From: Zygnema cylindricum
Lineage: Eukaryota; Streptophyta; Zygnematophyceae; Zygnematales; Zygnemataceae
NCBI GenBank assembly: GCA_037447655.1
Contig: JBBHKE010002870.1
Span: 186,001-250,000, forward strand
Length of the DNA stretch: 64,000 bases
Direction of reading: 5' to 3'
Each line of letters starts with the position of its first letter. The stretch's first letter is position 1. Positions 31,524 through 42,511 of the stretch are shown here, in pieces. The translations under genes and the position numbers were made by a program. Under the pieces are notes generated by a model. It was not told where the DNA came from. It saw nothing but the letters and a program-made list of their open reading frames with translations, and did no database searches.

Positions 31524-33397
31524 CTAGAGGTTTCTAAAACAACATTTTGCTGCTTCCCAATCTACCTTTTTAGGATTCTCCAGACTTCTACTCAAGACTC
31601 CCACAGTTGCTGCACTGTTGAGTCTCATATAGTTCATAAAATATATAAGACTTCCAACTACCTGTCTATATGGATTTGAAGCCATAAACTCTTCCTCCCT
31701 TGTCTCTAGATTCTCACAAATCTTTATGCCTAAGTCTGACTCAATTCCTTCCAATTTTTGCATGAATTCCATGGGAGTTATAGATCCTTTCACATCTTTC
31801 ATTTCAAATCTTTCGAATATGTTACCTATTGCTTGTTTCTGAGTCAACATAATCAACCTTTTGTTTTTGTCTCTATCTACTTGTGTATCAAAGATATACT
31901 TGGCCTCTCCGATGTCCTTCATCTTAAACTTAGACCTTAAAGCCGCTTTAATGCGGTTTATTTCATCCACTGACTTACTTATTAATAATATATCATCCAC
32001 ATATACATCAATGTAAATTATCCCATTCTCCCTTTGTAGAACATATACAGAATGATCTGAGCTAATTCTCTTAAAACCTAGCCCAGTCAAAAACTCATCT
32101 AACTTAAAATTACATTGTCTGGGGGCTTGTTTCAACCCATACAAAGATTTCATCAGTTTGCATACCAATTCCTCCTCTTCTTTTTCTACACACAAATCAG
32201 GTTGTTTCATGTAGATGGTCTCTTCTAATTCTCAATGGAAGAAAGCAATTTTAACATCCATTTGTTGTATTTCCATGTTTTTTATAGCCGCTAGACTTAG
32301 CAAAATTCTGACAGTAGGAAACCTAACAAATGGAGAGAAGGTTTCTTCAAAATCAATACCTTCTTTGTGATTATACCCCTTGGCCACTAGTCTGGCCTTA
32401 TTTATACCTCTCAATGGTGTTGTCCGGGTTCAACTTCACTTTGAATACCCATTTGCTGCCGATGGCTTTTCTGCCCGGAGGAAGATCCACCAGCTCCCAC
32501 GTCTGTGCCTCCATAATATATTTCATTTCATCGTTCGCCGCCTCGATCCAATGATTTCTCTCAGGTGATGAAAAGGCCTCCTGAATTGTTAGAGGCTCCT
32601 CTATAGCTGCAAAAAAATCAAAATGAGAGCTTCATTGCAGACGGCTGCTAGATCTCTTTCCCCCGGAAATTCTGAGGCTAAAATTGTTAGCAGTCTCTAA
32701 TTTGACTGCCTTTGCTAATCTGCGACCTATGGTGGAACAAACTCTTTCGCGGAAGATCCACCAGCCCCACGCCTGTGCTCCATAATATATTTCATTTCAT
32801 CGTGCCGCCTCGATCCAATGATTTCTCTCGGTGATGAAAAGGCCTCAATTGTTAGAGGCTCCTATAGCTGCAAAAATCAAAATGAGAGCTTCCTTGCAAA
32901 CGGCTGCTAGATCTCTTTCCCCCTGGAAATTTTGAGGCTAAAATTGTTGGCAGTCTCTAATTTGACTCCCTTTGCTAATCCACGACCTATGGTGGAACAA
33001 ACTCTTTTGCTGATCCGCGACCTGTGGTGTAACAGTTTGTTCCGCCTGAGCTGGAACTTGTGGTGAAGCCTTCGTGAAGTCATTAAGGGGACTGAAGGAA
33101 GAGTAGTCCTATTTGGTTGTGGAAAGTAAACCCGTTGCGTTAGGTGAAAAATGATATATTCTTGGTTTTCCTTTGCCGGTTTTTCTAACACTTGAAAAGA
33201 GTCAACCTAATCCATCTCACCTTTAATCTAGATATTTCTAGAGATAACCACTTTCTGTTTCTCAAATACAAAAACTCTATAACCTTTAGCATTATCATCA
33301 TAACCCATGAAAATTCTTGGTTAGCCCTTAACATCCATTTTCTATCTACCCTGTGAAGTATCTAGAATAAAACACTTGCTGCCAAAGATCATAAATT
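31524..33397 (-). pseudogene. Copia RT and integrase C-terminal part, second family
   Basis: Minus strand. RT motifs: [20 protein letters not shown] (32232-32414), KSLYGLKQAPRQ, and the catalytic YVDDILL (about 32000), through NPYRQVVGSLIYFMN to DWEAAK at about 31550. Right of it are integrase C-terminal remains (about 33200-33390: FGSKCF, GYDDNAKGYRVF). RNase H is missing: about 480 bp present in related copies are gone before the LTR. Stops and frameshifts occur, e.g. between 32210 and 32232. A 271/257-bp duplication lies in the integrase-RT linker. Confidence 0.85.
32481..33008 (-). repeat. 271/257-bp tandem duplication with many small deletions
   Basis: Unit 1 is 32481-32751 and unit 2 is 32752-33008. 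Unit 2 matches throughout but lacks single bases or 2-3 bases at many places (CAGCTCCCAC vs CAGCCCCAC, GTTCGCCGCC vs GTGCCGCC, CTCTCAGG vs CTCTCGG). Confidence 0.9.
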
Positions 33398-33400
33398 ATG

Positions 33401-33665
33401 CTGTCTGCCGGCCGGTAGGTGCAGGGATCAAATCCAGCGGCCGGCACATAAATTTTAGATAAAATAAACCCTTTAACTTATATAAATTTCCCGTAAACCT
33501 CAGGATAGCCTAGGTAGCCATGGCTCTAGCTCCCTCTCCAATTTCTCAGTGACTGCGACAAGTTTGAGAGTTTGGAGAGAGAAGTTAGAGGTAGACTGCC
33601 TCGGTTTCTTTCTATATTTCTATTTAGACCTAGAAAATACTAAATATGTACCATTAATTTTCACA
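33401..33665 (-). repeat. Copia LTR 5' fragment, reverse orientation
   Basis: Reverse complement of the first 265 bp of the LTR family at 36575 (GCCTAGGTAGCCATGGCTCT, CTCAGTGACTGCGACAAG), ending at the LTR terminus; joined to a plus-strand copia interior. Confidence 0.82.
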
Positions 33666-36560
33666 AAAGGTAGCCATGGGATGTTTAGGCTGATCTTAAG
33701 TAATGAAACGAAGAAAGTTTATTATGCTGGTGTTCATGATATTATGATGTGGCATAAGAGGCTTGGGGCATGTGAATCTTGATAAGTTAAGAGAGATGAA
33801 AAAGATGGGTGTGGTGGAAGGGATTCAGTTCAGTGAGAGTGATGATATAAGTGATTGTAGTGGATGTGCTCAAGGTAAAGCACACAGATTACCCTTTCCT
33901 AAATCAGCCACCTATAAGGGAGAAAAAATTCTAGATCTAGTACACACAGATATTTGGGGACCGGCTAAAGTGCCCTCACCGGGGGGGAAGAGATTTATGA
34001 TGACTATAACTGATGATTGGTCTCGGTATTCCCGGGGTATATTTTTTGAAAAACAAGTTCGAAGCTCAGGATTGTTTTAGACAATATAAAGCATGGAGTG
34101 AAAAACTCCATGAAACTCCAATCAATAGAGTAAGGAGTGACAATGGTGGAGAGTATACTTCTAACCAGTTTGAGGATTTTCTGAGGGAAGATGGGGTCCA
34201 ACACCAAAAGACAGTTCCATAAAATTTGGAACAGAATGGGGTAGCTGAAAGGTTAAATAAAACACTAAGTGATAGTGCTAGAAGTATGTTGTCAGATAAA
34301 AAGATAGGAAAAAGGTTTTGGGCAGAAGCAATGAACTGTGCTAATTACCTCAAGAATAGATTTCTTACTTCAGCTATAAAAGATCAAACACCTTATGAGA
34401 GGTGGATAGGCCGGAAACCAGACATATCTCACTTAAAGGTTTTCGGTAGTCAAGTGGTTAGTCTAGATACTGATCGGTCCAATTGGAAGCTAGATCCTGA
34501 AAGAAAACCGGGATACTTATTAGGATATGATGAGGATGTTAAAGGATATAGAGTTTATGATCTAAAAAGGGAAGATATAATCCTAGTAAAGCATCTAGTA
34601 GTTATGGATGAAGGAAAGTCTGTGGATCCTTTCAAATATACGAAGTCAGTAAAAATCAGATTTGAGTCACAAAATTCCGATGACTTTGAGCTTCCTAACT
34701 ATCCAGGTTTTAGAGAAGATGACATTCTTGCAGGTACAAATCAGACCGAAAAGGACTCGGCTGTGGAAACTCCAGTGACAACTCTACTCGAAGCGGAAGA
34801 CGTGGTGGAAATTGATTCAGAATCAAGGGATAGGGGAGAAGCCGAGTTTGTTCGAAAGAATCCACGAGAACCATCTATTCCGCCCTCAGATTTTGAGGGG
34901 GGGAGGAGAAGTAGCAAAAAACTGCAAGAAAAACAGGTTAATAGCAAGGTAACTAAACTATCTCACCAAGATGAACCTCAAACTTATGGAGAGGCGATGA
35001 CTTGTCCAAAAAGAAACCGGTGGAAAACATCCATCAATGAGGAGATGGCCTCAATCATGGCAGCCGATACTTGGGAGCTGGTGGATTGTCCACCTAACCG
35101 AAAACCAATTGGTTGTAAGTGGGTTTTCAAATTAAAACTGAACCCAGATAACACAATCAAGGGCTACAAGGCCAAATTAGTGGCAAAGGGATTTACACAA
35201 AAGGAAGGAATTGACTACGAGGAAACCTTTGCCCCGGTGGTTAGATTTCCCTCTGTCCGCATACTTCTAAGTTTAGCTGCAGCGGAAGACATGGAAGTGC
35301 ATCAGATGGACATCAAGACAGCCTTTTTGCATGGAGAATTGGAAGAGGAGATCTTCATGCGACAACCCGAAGGTTTTGTGGAGGAAGGAGAGGAGAGTAA
35401 GGTATGCCGACTGATTAAATCTCTTTATGGTTTGAAACAGGCGCCTCGACAATGGAATAAGACGCTTGATGAGTTTCTTACCGGTCTGGGATATATCCGG
35501 ATCAGCTCAGATCACTCAATCTATGTTTTCGAAGATGATGACGGTTTTATATTTATTGCAATTTATGTTGATGATTTGCTTGTTTTAAGTAAATCAATGG
35601 AAAAAATTAATAAACTGAAAACCGATCTTAAGGGGAGATTTGAAATGAAGGATATGGGGGAAGCAAAATATATTTTGGGAATTCAAGTAGAGAGAGACCG
35701 AAAAAGAAAATTTATAAGATTGACTCAAAAGGAAGCAATAGGGAACATGCTTGAAAAATTTTCAAATGGATAAAGCTAATAGTTGTACAACTCCAATGGA
35801 ATTGAAGAAGGGAAGTGAGGGGAGTGAGGAAGAAGGAGTCATAGTCTTAGAAGAGGAATTATCTCCTGAAGAACAGAAGTTCATGCAGACTATTCCTTAC
35901 AGGCAAGTAGTGGGAAGTCTAATCTATTTTATGAATTGTACCCGGCCGGATTTAGCTGCAGCTGTAGGAGTGCTGAGTAGAAGTCTAAATGCTCCCACTA
36001 AGAGGGATTGGGAGGCAGCTAAGAGAGTCCTTAGATATTTGATAGGAACTAGGGATCTATGGTTGCATTTGGGTGGGGAGAATACTGACATCACTACTTG
36101 GAGTGATGCTAGTTATGGTGATGCTCCGATGAGGAGATGCACTTCTGGATATGTATTATATGTGGGTGATGGGGCTTGCTGTTGGAGTAGCAAACAGCAA
36201 AAGGTTATTGCTCAGTCCACCATGGAGGCTGAGTATATGGCCTCTTGCTCTGTTGTTAAAGAATTGATGTGGGTCAAGTCTTTTACTTGGTAAACTTGGT
36301 CATCTTAAGAGTGGTGTGTAGAAAATATTTTGTGATAATCAGGCAACAATCGCTATTTCTGCCAATCCTAAACATCATTTTAAAGCCAAACATATGGACA
36401 TTAGACTCAGCTTTGTTAGAGAGAAAGTAGAAAATAAAATAATCAGTTTAGAGTACCGACCAGATAGTGAGATTGTAGCAGATATGATGACCAAACCTAT
36501 GCCTTCCCCGAAGCTAATTTTCTGCAGGGAGAAGTGTTGTCTGAAATTAAAGATTGACTA
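33666..36560 (+). pseudogene. Ty1/copia copy B, 5'-truncated pol
   Basis: Starts in the GAG-pre-integrase region (AAAGGTAGCCATGGGATG) and runs through integrase, RT and RNase H. A 515-codon open segment (34226-35773) holds the end of the integrase core (EQNGVAERLN), RT with LVAKGFTQKEGIDYEETF and the catalytic YVDDLLV (about 35565), up to QKEAIGN. RNase H has CDNQATIAISANPKH and the end KPMPSPKLIFCREK. Breaks: extra G near 33768, a frameshift near 34036, TAA at 34220, an extra A near 35755, an extra T near 36285 and TAG near 36319. Most are single-base changes in homopolymer runs. Gag and protease are absent. The 3' half is nearly identical to copy C. Confidence 0.92.
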
Positions 36561-36574
36561 GAAAATAAGGGGAG

Positions 36575-37621
36575 TGTAAAAATTAATGGTTTTTAAGTAT
36601 TTTCTGGTCTAAATAGAAATAAAAAGCTGAGGCAGTCTACCTCTAACTTCTCTCTCCAACTCTCAAACTTGTCGCAGTCACTGAGAAATTGGAGAGGAAG
36701 CTAGAGCCATGGCTACCTAGGCTATCCTGAGGTTTACGGGAAATTTATATTAGTTAAAGGATTAACTACTAAAAGGTATGTGCCGGCGACAGGATTTGAA
36801 CCTGGTACCTGCCGGCCGTCAGAGAGTAGATTGCCGGTAGCCTTAGCCGTTAAGTCTAGCAGTAGTGTTACCTATTATATAGTACGATATTTAATTAAAA
36901 ACATTAATACGTAGGTTAAATCATTTAACTGTAACTTTATACTGTATTAATAGATCTGGTAATGTATAAGTACGGAATACGGTACATGCACGAAATCAAT
37001 AGCGCGCATTTATTTCGTAAGTGAAACGAATACCGCGCATGTATTTATTACGGCTACGATTAAGTTAGATTCTAATCGGACAGCTAGAATTAGCGCCGAG
37101 ATCGCGGAAGAAGATTTCGGCGGTTTGTGGCCATCGCCACATCGGATGACGCGTGGCGAAATTACATTGTATCGTGGAATCTCCGGAGATTATGGCACCG
37201 AATTTGGATATGACATGTGTCGACATTTGGGCCATGTCGTACAATGTTCGTACATAAAGTACACCGGCAAGTGTACTTTTGTGTACGGAACTGTATTCTG
37301 ATTGGTTCCGTACATCAGTTGATAGAGTCTGTGAGAGAGATAGCACTTAGAAAAATTAGGAGATAGGACCCTCTCTCCCAAAGAGCTTCTGTACAAAAGG
37401 TCAACTTTGACCCTCCATAACTTACTGCTCAGGGGAGCAAATTCAGAGATTATTTTTGCTATTGACTCAGGGGAGTCTTGCCTTCACGAGGTGGAGGTGG
37501 TCTGTTTTTTTGTCTGCGAAGGTGGTAGTTTTTTTTGCTGAAACACAAAGGAGTCAAGATTATCCTAGAGGCTTTTTGGAAGCTGTCCACTCTGAGGACT
37601 TATAGAGGTCTCAGAGTTTCA
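36575..37621 (+). repeat. Copia LTR shared by copies B and C
   Basis: 1047 bp, TGTAAAAATTAATGG to CTCAGAGTTTCA, preceded by the polypurine tract AAAATAAGGGGAG and followed by a PBS. It serves as the 3' LTR of copy B and the 5' LTR of copy C. Confidence 0.9.
36781..36860 (-). other. tRNA-like relic (antisense) within the LTR
   Basis: Antisense reading gives a D-arm/A-box-like TTAACGGCTAAGGC and, about 40 nt later, a T-arm-like CAGGTTCAAATCCTG whose loop matches the Pol III B-box GGTTCRANTCC, then TCGCCGGCA. The 35-nt core 36782-36816 also forms a hairpin. Related sequences occur at 42176-42210, 45575-45606 and, reversed, about 33402-33433. No complete tRNA fold. Confidence 0.45.
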
Positions 37622-37636
37622 GGTTATGGACCTACC
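37622..37636 (+). other. Copia primer-binding site, copy C
   Basis: GGTTATGGACCTACC, complementary to the initiator tRNA-Met anticodon region with two mismatches, directly after the LTR end. Confidence 0.65.
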
Positions 37637-40600
37637 CTCTAGGGTCCCAATCTTTAATGGAACTAGATTCATATACTGGGAAAGTATGATGATAGGAGCT
37701 CTATGCGAAAAAAGATTTTGGGGGATAGTGAGTGGACAATTGGGGCGTCCATCAAGTCTTGGAATTCCTCCAGGAGGAAGCAAATTCACCAGGAAAGAAG
37801 ATTCACCTTCAACGGAGGAAACAAAGGAAGGAGAGGTGGTGGACAAAGGAAAGGAGAAGGAGGCGACCACACCAATAGCAGCTGGTTTAGCATTCATGTC
37901 ACCTATTCCGAGGAACGAGGAGAATGATATTGAAATTTGGGACTTCAACAATATGGCGGCAAAACACTTCATCCTACGCCATCTCACTTAAGGACTTGCA
38001 TGTCCTCATTTGCAGGTAGAAAGGGCATCCGACCTGTGGATGGCTCTCATAGAGATGTACCGAAGTGGTACGATTGAGCAAAAATAGTTGGCTGATCAGA
38101 AAGTTAAGGAGTATGTATACAAAGGGGGAAATATGTTGGATTTTTGCAATGAGCTTGCTACACTCTTCATGGAGCTACAGAGTGCGGGAAAAGTTTTTAG
38201 TGAAAAAAAAAAGGTTAACTGTTTACTGATGAAGTTACCTGATGAGTTCGAGAACATAGTCATCCGTGTGCAGGACTTGTCTAACTCAAGGTGGATATGG
38301 AACTCAGTGGTAGGGATGATTCTCGTTCGAGAGAATACGATTGAGATCCGAAGGGGAGGAAAGAGTGGACAAGCCTTGGCAACAGCGACCGATTGGAGGA
38401 ACAAGGATTCCCGGAAATCAGTCGGAAACTATGGGGGTAAGGAGCAGAAAAAACAGGTTGACGAGTTTGAACCAAGGGCTCCCAAAGGTTTATGTCATTT
38501 TTGTAAGAAACCGGGGCACTATATGGTAGAGTGCACTAAGCTAACCGAGCTTCGGTTAAAGGAGGGGCAGACTTGTGGTACCCCGAGGGGAAAGAAAAAG
38601 GCCCTTGTCACACAGGTACTTGAGGCGGAATCCGAGGACGAGGATGATGAGCTCCTTCTGGATGAGGAGTTGGAGGCGAAAAATGAGGTCGAAATTCCAC
38701 AAAGACAGAAATGTGCTTACGGTGGATTCAAAGGTGAAGCACGCTGGATTATAGATTCAAGTGCCTCAATGCACATGTGTAAGGATAGGCACCTGTTCAC
38801 TAAGATAAGAAAGATTCCCACTGTAGAGATAGAGTACGGGGATGGGAGGATAGTCACAACTACTCTTGTAGGATCGGTAGATCAGAAAGTGTTAGTAGAA
38901 GGAAAGACATCCATATTAACATTCTCCGATGTATTGTTTATTCCGGAGCTGAACAAAAACCTTATCTCTACATTTGTATTAGATGATAAGGGTTTTTTTA
39001 CTAGCACTAGGGAAGGAGTCTTTACTGCTAGTTTTGAGGAGGATGTCTATTTAATTGCTGAGAAAGGTAGCCATGGGATGTTTAGCCTGATCTTAAGTAA
39101 TGAAATGAAGAAACATCATTATGATGGTGTTCATGATAGTATGATGTGGCATAAGAGGCTTGGGCATGTGAATCTAGATAAGTTAAGAGAGATGAAAAAG
39201 ATGGGAGTGGTGGAAGGGATTCAGTTCAGTGAGAGTGATGATATAAGTGATTGTAGTGGATGTGCTCAAGGTAAAGCACACAGATTACCCTTTCCTAAAA
39301 CAGCCACCTATAAGGGGGAAAAACTTCTAGATCTAGTACACAAAGATATTTGGGGACCAGCTAGAGTGCCCTCGCCGACGGGAAGAGATTTATGATGACT
39401 ATAACTGATGATTGGTCTCGGTATTCCCGGGTGTATTTTTTGAAAAACAAGTCAAAAGCTGAGGATTGTTTTAGACAATATAAAACATGGAGCGAAAAAC
39501 TCCATGAAACTCCAATAAAGAGAGTAAGGAGTGACAATGGTGCAGAGTATACTTCTAACCAGTTTGAGGATTTTTTGAGGGAAGATGGGGTCCAACACCA
39601 AAAGACAGTTCCAGAAATTTGAAACAGAATGTGGTAGTTGAAAGGTTTAATAGAACACTAAGTGATAGTGCTAGAAGTATGTTGTCAGATAAAAAGATAG
39701 GCTAAATATTTTGGGCAGAAGCAATGAACTGTGCTAATTATTTCAAAAATAGAGTTCTTACTTCAGCTATAAAAGATCAAACACCTTATGAGAGATGGAC
39801 AGGCTGGAAACCAGACATATCTCACTTAAAGGTTTTCGGCAGTCAAGTATTTAGTCTAGATACAGATCGGTCTAATTGGAAGCTAGATCCTAAAGGAAAA
39901 CCGGGATACTTATTAGGATATGATGAAAATGTTAGAGGATATAGAGTTTATGATCTAAAAAGGGAAGATATAATCTTAATAAAACATCTAGTAGTTATGG
40001 ATGAAGGAAAGTCTGTGGATCCTTTCAAATATACGAAGTCAGTAAAAATCAGATTTGAGTCAAAAAAATTCTGATGACTTTGACTTTCCTAAATATCCAG
40101 GTTTTAGAGAGGATGACATTCTTGCAGGTACAAATCAGACCGAAAAGGACTCGGCTGTGGAAACTCCAGTGACAACTCTACCCGAAGCGGAAGACGTGGT
40201 GGAAAATTGATTCGGAATCAAAGGATAGGGGAGAAACCGAGTTTGTTCGAAAGAATCCACGAGAACCATCTATTCCAGCCTCAGATTTTGAGGGGGGAAG
40301 GAGAAGTAGGAAAATACTGCAAGAAAAACAAGTTAATTACAAGGTAACTAAACTATCCCATCAAGATGAACCTCAAACTTATGGAGAGGCGATGACTTGT
40401 CCTGAAAGAAATCGGTGGAAGACAGCCATCAATGAAGAGATGGTTTCAATTATGGCAGCCGATACTTGGGAGGTGGTGGATTGTCCACCTAACCGAAAAC
40501 CAATCGGTTGTTAGTGGGTTTTCAAATTAAAACTGAACCCAGATAACACAATCGAGCGCTACAAGGCCCGACTAGTGGCAAAGGGATTTACACAAAAGGA

Positions 40601-41954
40601 GGGAATTGACTACGAGGAAACCTTTGCCCCGGTGGTCAGATTTCCCTCCGTCCGCATGCTTCTCAACCTGGCAGCAGCGGAAGACATGGAAGTGCACCAG
40701 ATGGACATCAAAACAACCTTTTTGCATGGAGAATTGGAAGAGGAGATCTTCATGCGACAACCCGAAGGGTTTGTGGAAGAAGAAGAGGAGAGTAAGGTAT
40801 GCCGGCTGATTAAATCTCTTTATGGTTTGAAACAGGCGTCTCGACAATGGAATAAGACGCTTGATGAGTTTCTTACCGGTCTGGGATATATCCGGATCAG
40901 CTCAGATCACTCAATCTATGTTTTCGAAGATGAGGACGGTTTTATATTTATTGCAATTTATGTTGATGATTTGCTTGTTTTAAGTAAATCAATGGAAAAA
41001 ATTAATAAACTGAAAACCGATCTGAAGGGGAGATTTGAAATGAAGGATATGGGGGAAGCAAAATATATTTTGGGAATTCAAGTAGAGAGAGACCGAAAAA
41101 GAAAATTTATAAGATTGACTCAAAAGGAAGCAATAGGGAACATGCTTGAAAATTTTCAAATGGATAAAGCTAATAGTTGTACAACTCCAATGGAATTGAA
41201 GAAGGGAAGTGAGGGGAGTGAGGAAGAAGGAGTCATAGTCTTAGAAGAGGAATTATCTCCTGAAGAACAGAAGTTCATGCAGACTATTCCTTACAGGCAA
41301 GTAGTGGGAAGTCTAATCTATTTTATGAATTGTACCCGGCCGGATTTAGCTGCAGCTGTAGGAGTGCTGAGTAAAAGTCTAAATGCTCCCACTAAGAGGG
41401 ATTGGGAGGCAGCTAAGAGAGTCCTTAGATATTTGATAGGAACTAGGGATCTATGATTGCATTTGGGTGGGGAGAATACTGACATCAATACTTGGAGTGA
41501 TGCTAGTTATGGTGATGCTCCGATGAGGAGATGCACTTCTGGATATGTATTATATGTGGGTGATGGGGCTTGCTGTTGGAGTAGCAAACAGCAAAAGGTT
41601 ATTGCTCAGTCCACCATAGAGGCTGAGTATATGGCCTCTTGCTCTGTTGTAAAAGAATTGATGTGGGTCAAGTCTTTACTTGGTAAACTTGGTCATCTTA
41701 AGAGTGGTGTGCAGAAAATATTTTGTGATAATCAGGCAACAATCGCTATTTCTGCCAATCCTAAACATCATTTTAAAGCCAAACATATGGACATTAGACT
41801 CAGCTTTGTTAGAGAGAAAGTAGAAAATAAAATAATCAGTTTAGAGTACCGACCAGATAGTGAGATGGTAGCAGATATGATGACCAAACCTATGCCTTCC
41901 CCTAAGCTAATTTTCTGCAGGGAGAAGTGTGGTCTGAAATTAAAGATTGACTAG
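37622..41954 (+). pseudogene. Ty1/copia copy C, full-length interior with several breaks
   Basis: Begins at the PBS (GGTTATGGACC, 37622). Gag runs to about 38560 with FNGTRFIYWES, YVYKGGNMLDFCNE and the CCHC knuckle CHFCKKPGHYMVEC. The protease region has DSSAS where DSGA is expected (about 38755), so the catalytic motif is altered. Then GAG-pre-integrase (WHKRLGHV), integrase (RSDNGAEYTSNQFEDF), RT (40575-41456, YVDDLLV near 40960) and RNase H to TAG at 41952-41954 (MTKPMPSPKLIFCREKCGLK). Breaks: TAA near 37990, TAG near 38086, frameshifts near 39380, 39615, 40067 and 40205, TAA near 39705, TAG near 40512 and TGA near 41455. Not functional as read. Confidence 0.94.
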
Positions 41955-41967
41955 AAAATAAGGGGAG

Positions 41968-42283
41968 TGTAAAAATTAATGGTTTTTAAGTATTTTCTTG
42001 GTCTAAATAGAAATAAAAAGCTGAGGCAGTCTACCTCTAACTTCTCTCTCCAACTCTCAAACTTGTCGCAGTCACTGAGAAATTGGAGAGGAAGCTAGAG
42101 CCATGGCTACCTAGGCTATCCTGAGGTTTACGGGAAATTTATATTAGTTAAGGGATTAATTACTAAAAGGTATGTGCCGGCGACAGGATTTGATCCTGGT
42201 ACCTGCCGGCCGTCATAGAGTAGATAGCCGGTAGCCTTAGCCGTTAAGTCTAGAAGTAGTCTTACATAGTATATAGTACGATA
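41968..42283 (+). repeat. Copia 3' LTR of copy C, truncated
   Basis: Starts TGTAAAAATTAATGG after AAAATAAGGGGAG and matches 36575-36890 almost base for base, then loses similarity after AGTACGATA. Confidence 0.88.
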
Positions 42284-42312
42284 ATGATTTTAACATGTAC
42301 ACTTAGAATAAA

Positions 42313-42511
42313 TTGTTGTTTTGAAAAGTTAGTTTCGTGCGTACGCGACGTTTCGTGCGTACGTGATATTTCGTGCGTACTCGACGCAATTTGTAATGCG
42401 TGAGCCTTCACTATATTTAATATGGAGGTTTGAATGGATTTGCGGATTGGGGGAGTAACTGTACGTGCAAATTAAAGTTACGTGTGAGTGGCGCGAACAA
42501 GCGTGTGAGGT
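42313..42511 (+). mobile_element. 5' fragment of element X
   Basis: Matches the first 190 bp or so of the insertion at 46243-47516 (TTGTTGTTTTGAAA, ATTGGGGGAGTAA). It includes three 18-bp units GTTTCGTGCGTACGCGAC at 42332-42385. Ends at the start of copia copy D. Confidence 0.7.

Noticed and set aside
36781-36860. Intact antisense tRNA gene in the LTR
   Set aside because: T-arm-like and A-box-like parts are present but the 5' acceptor strand does not pair and no anticodon arm is convincing.
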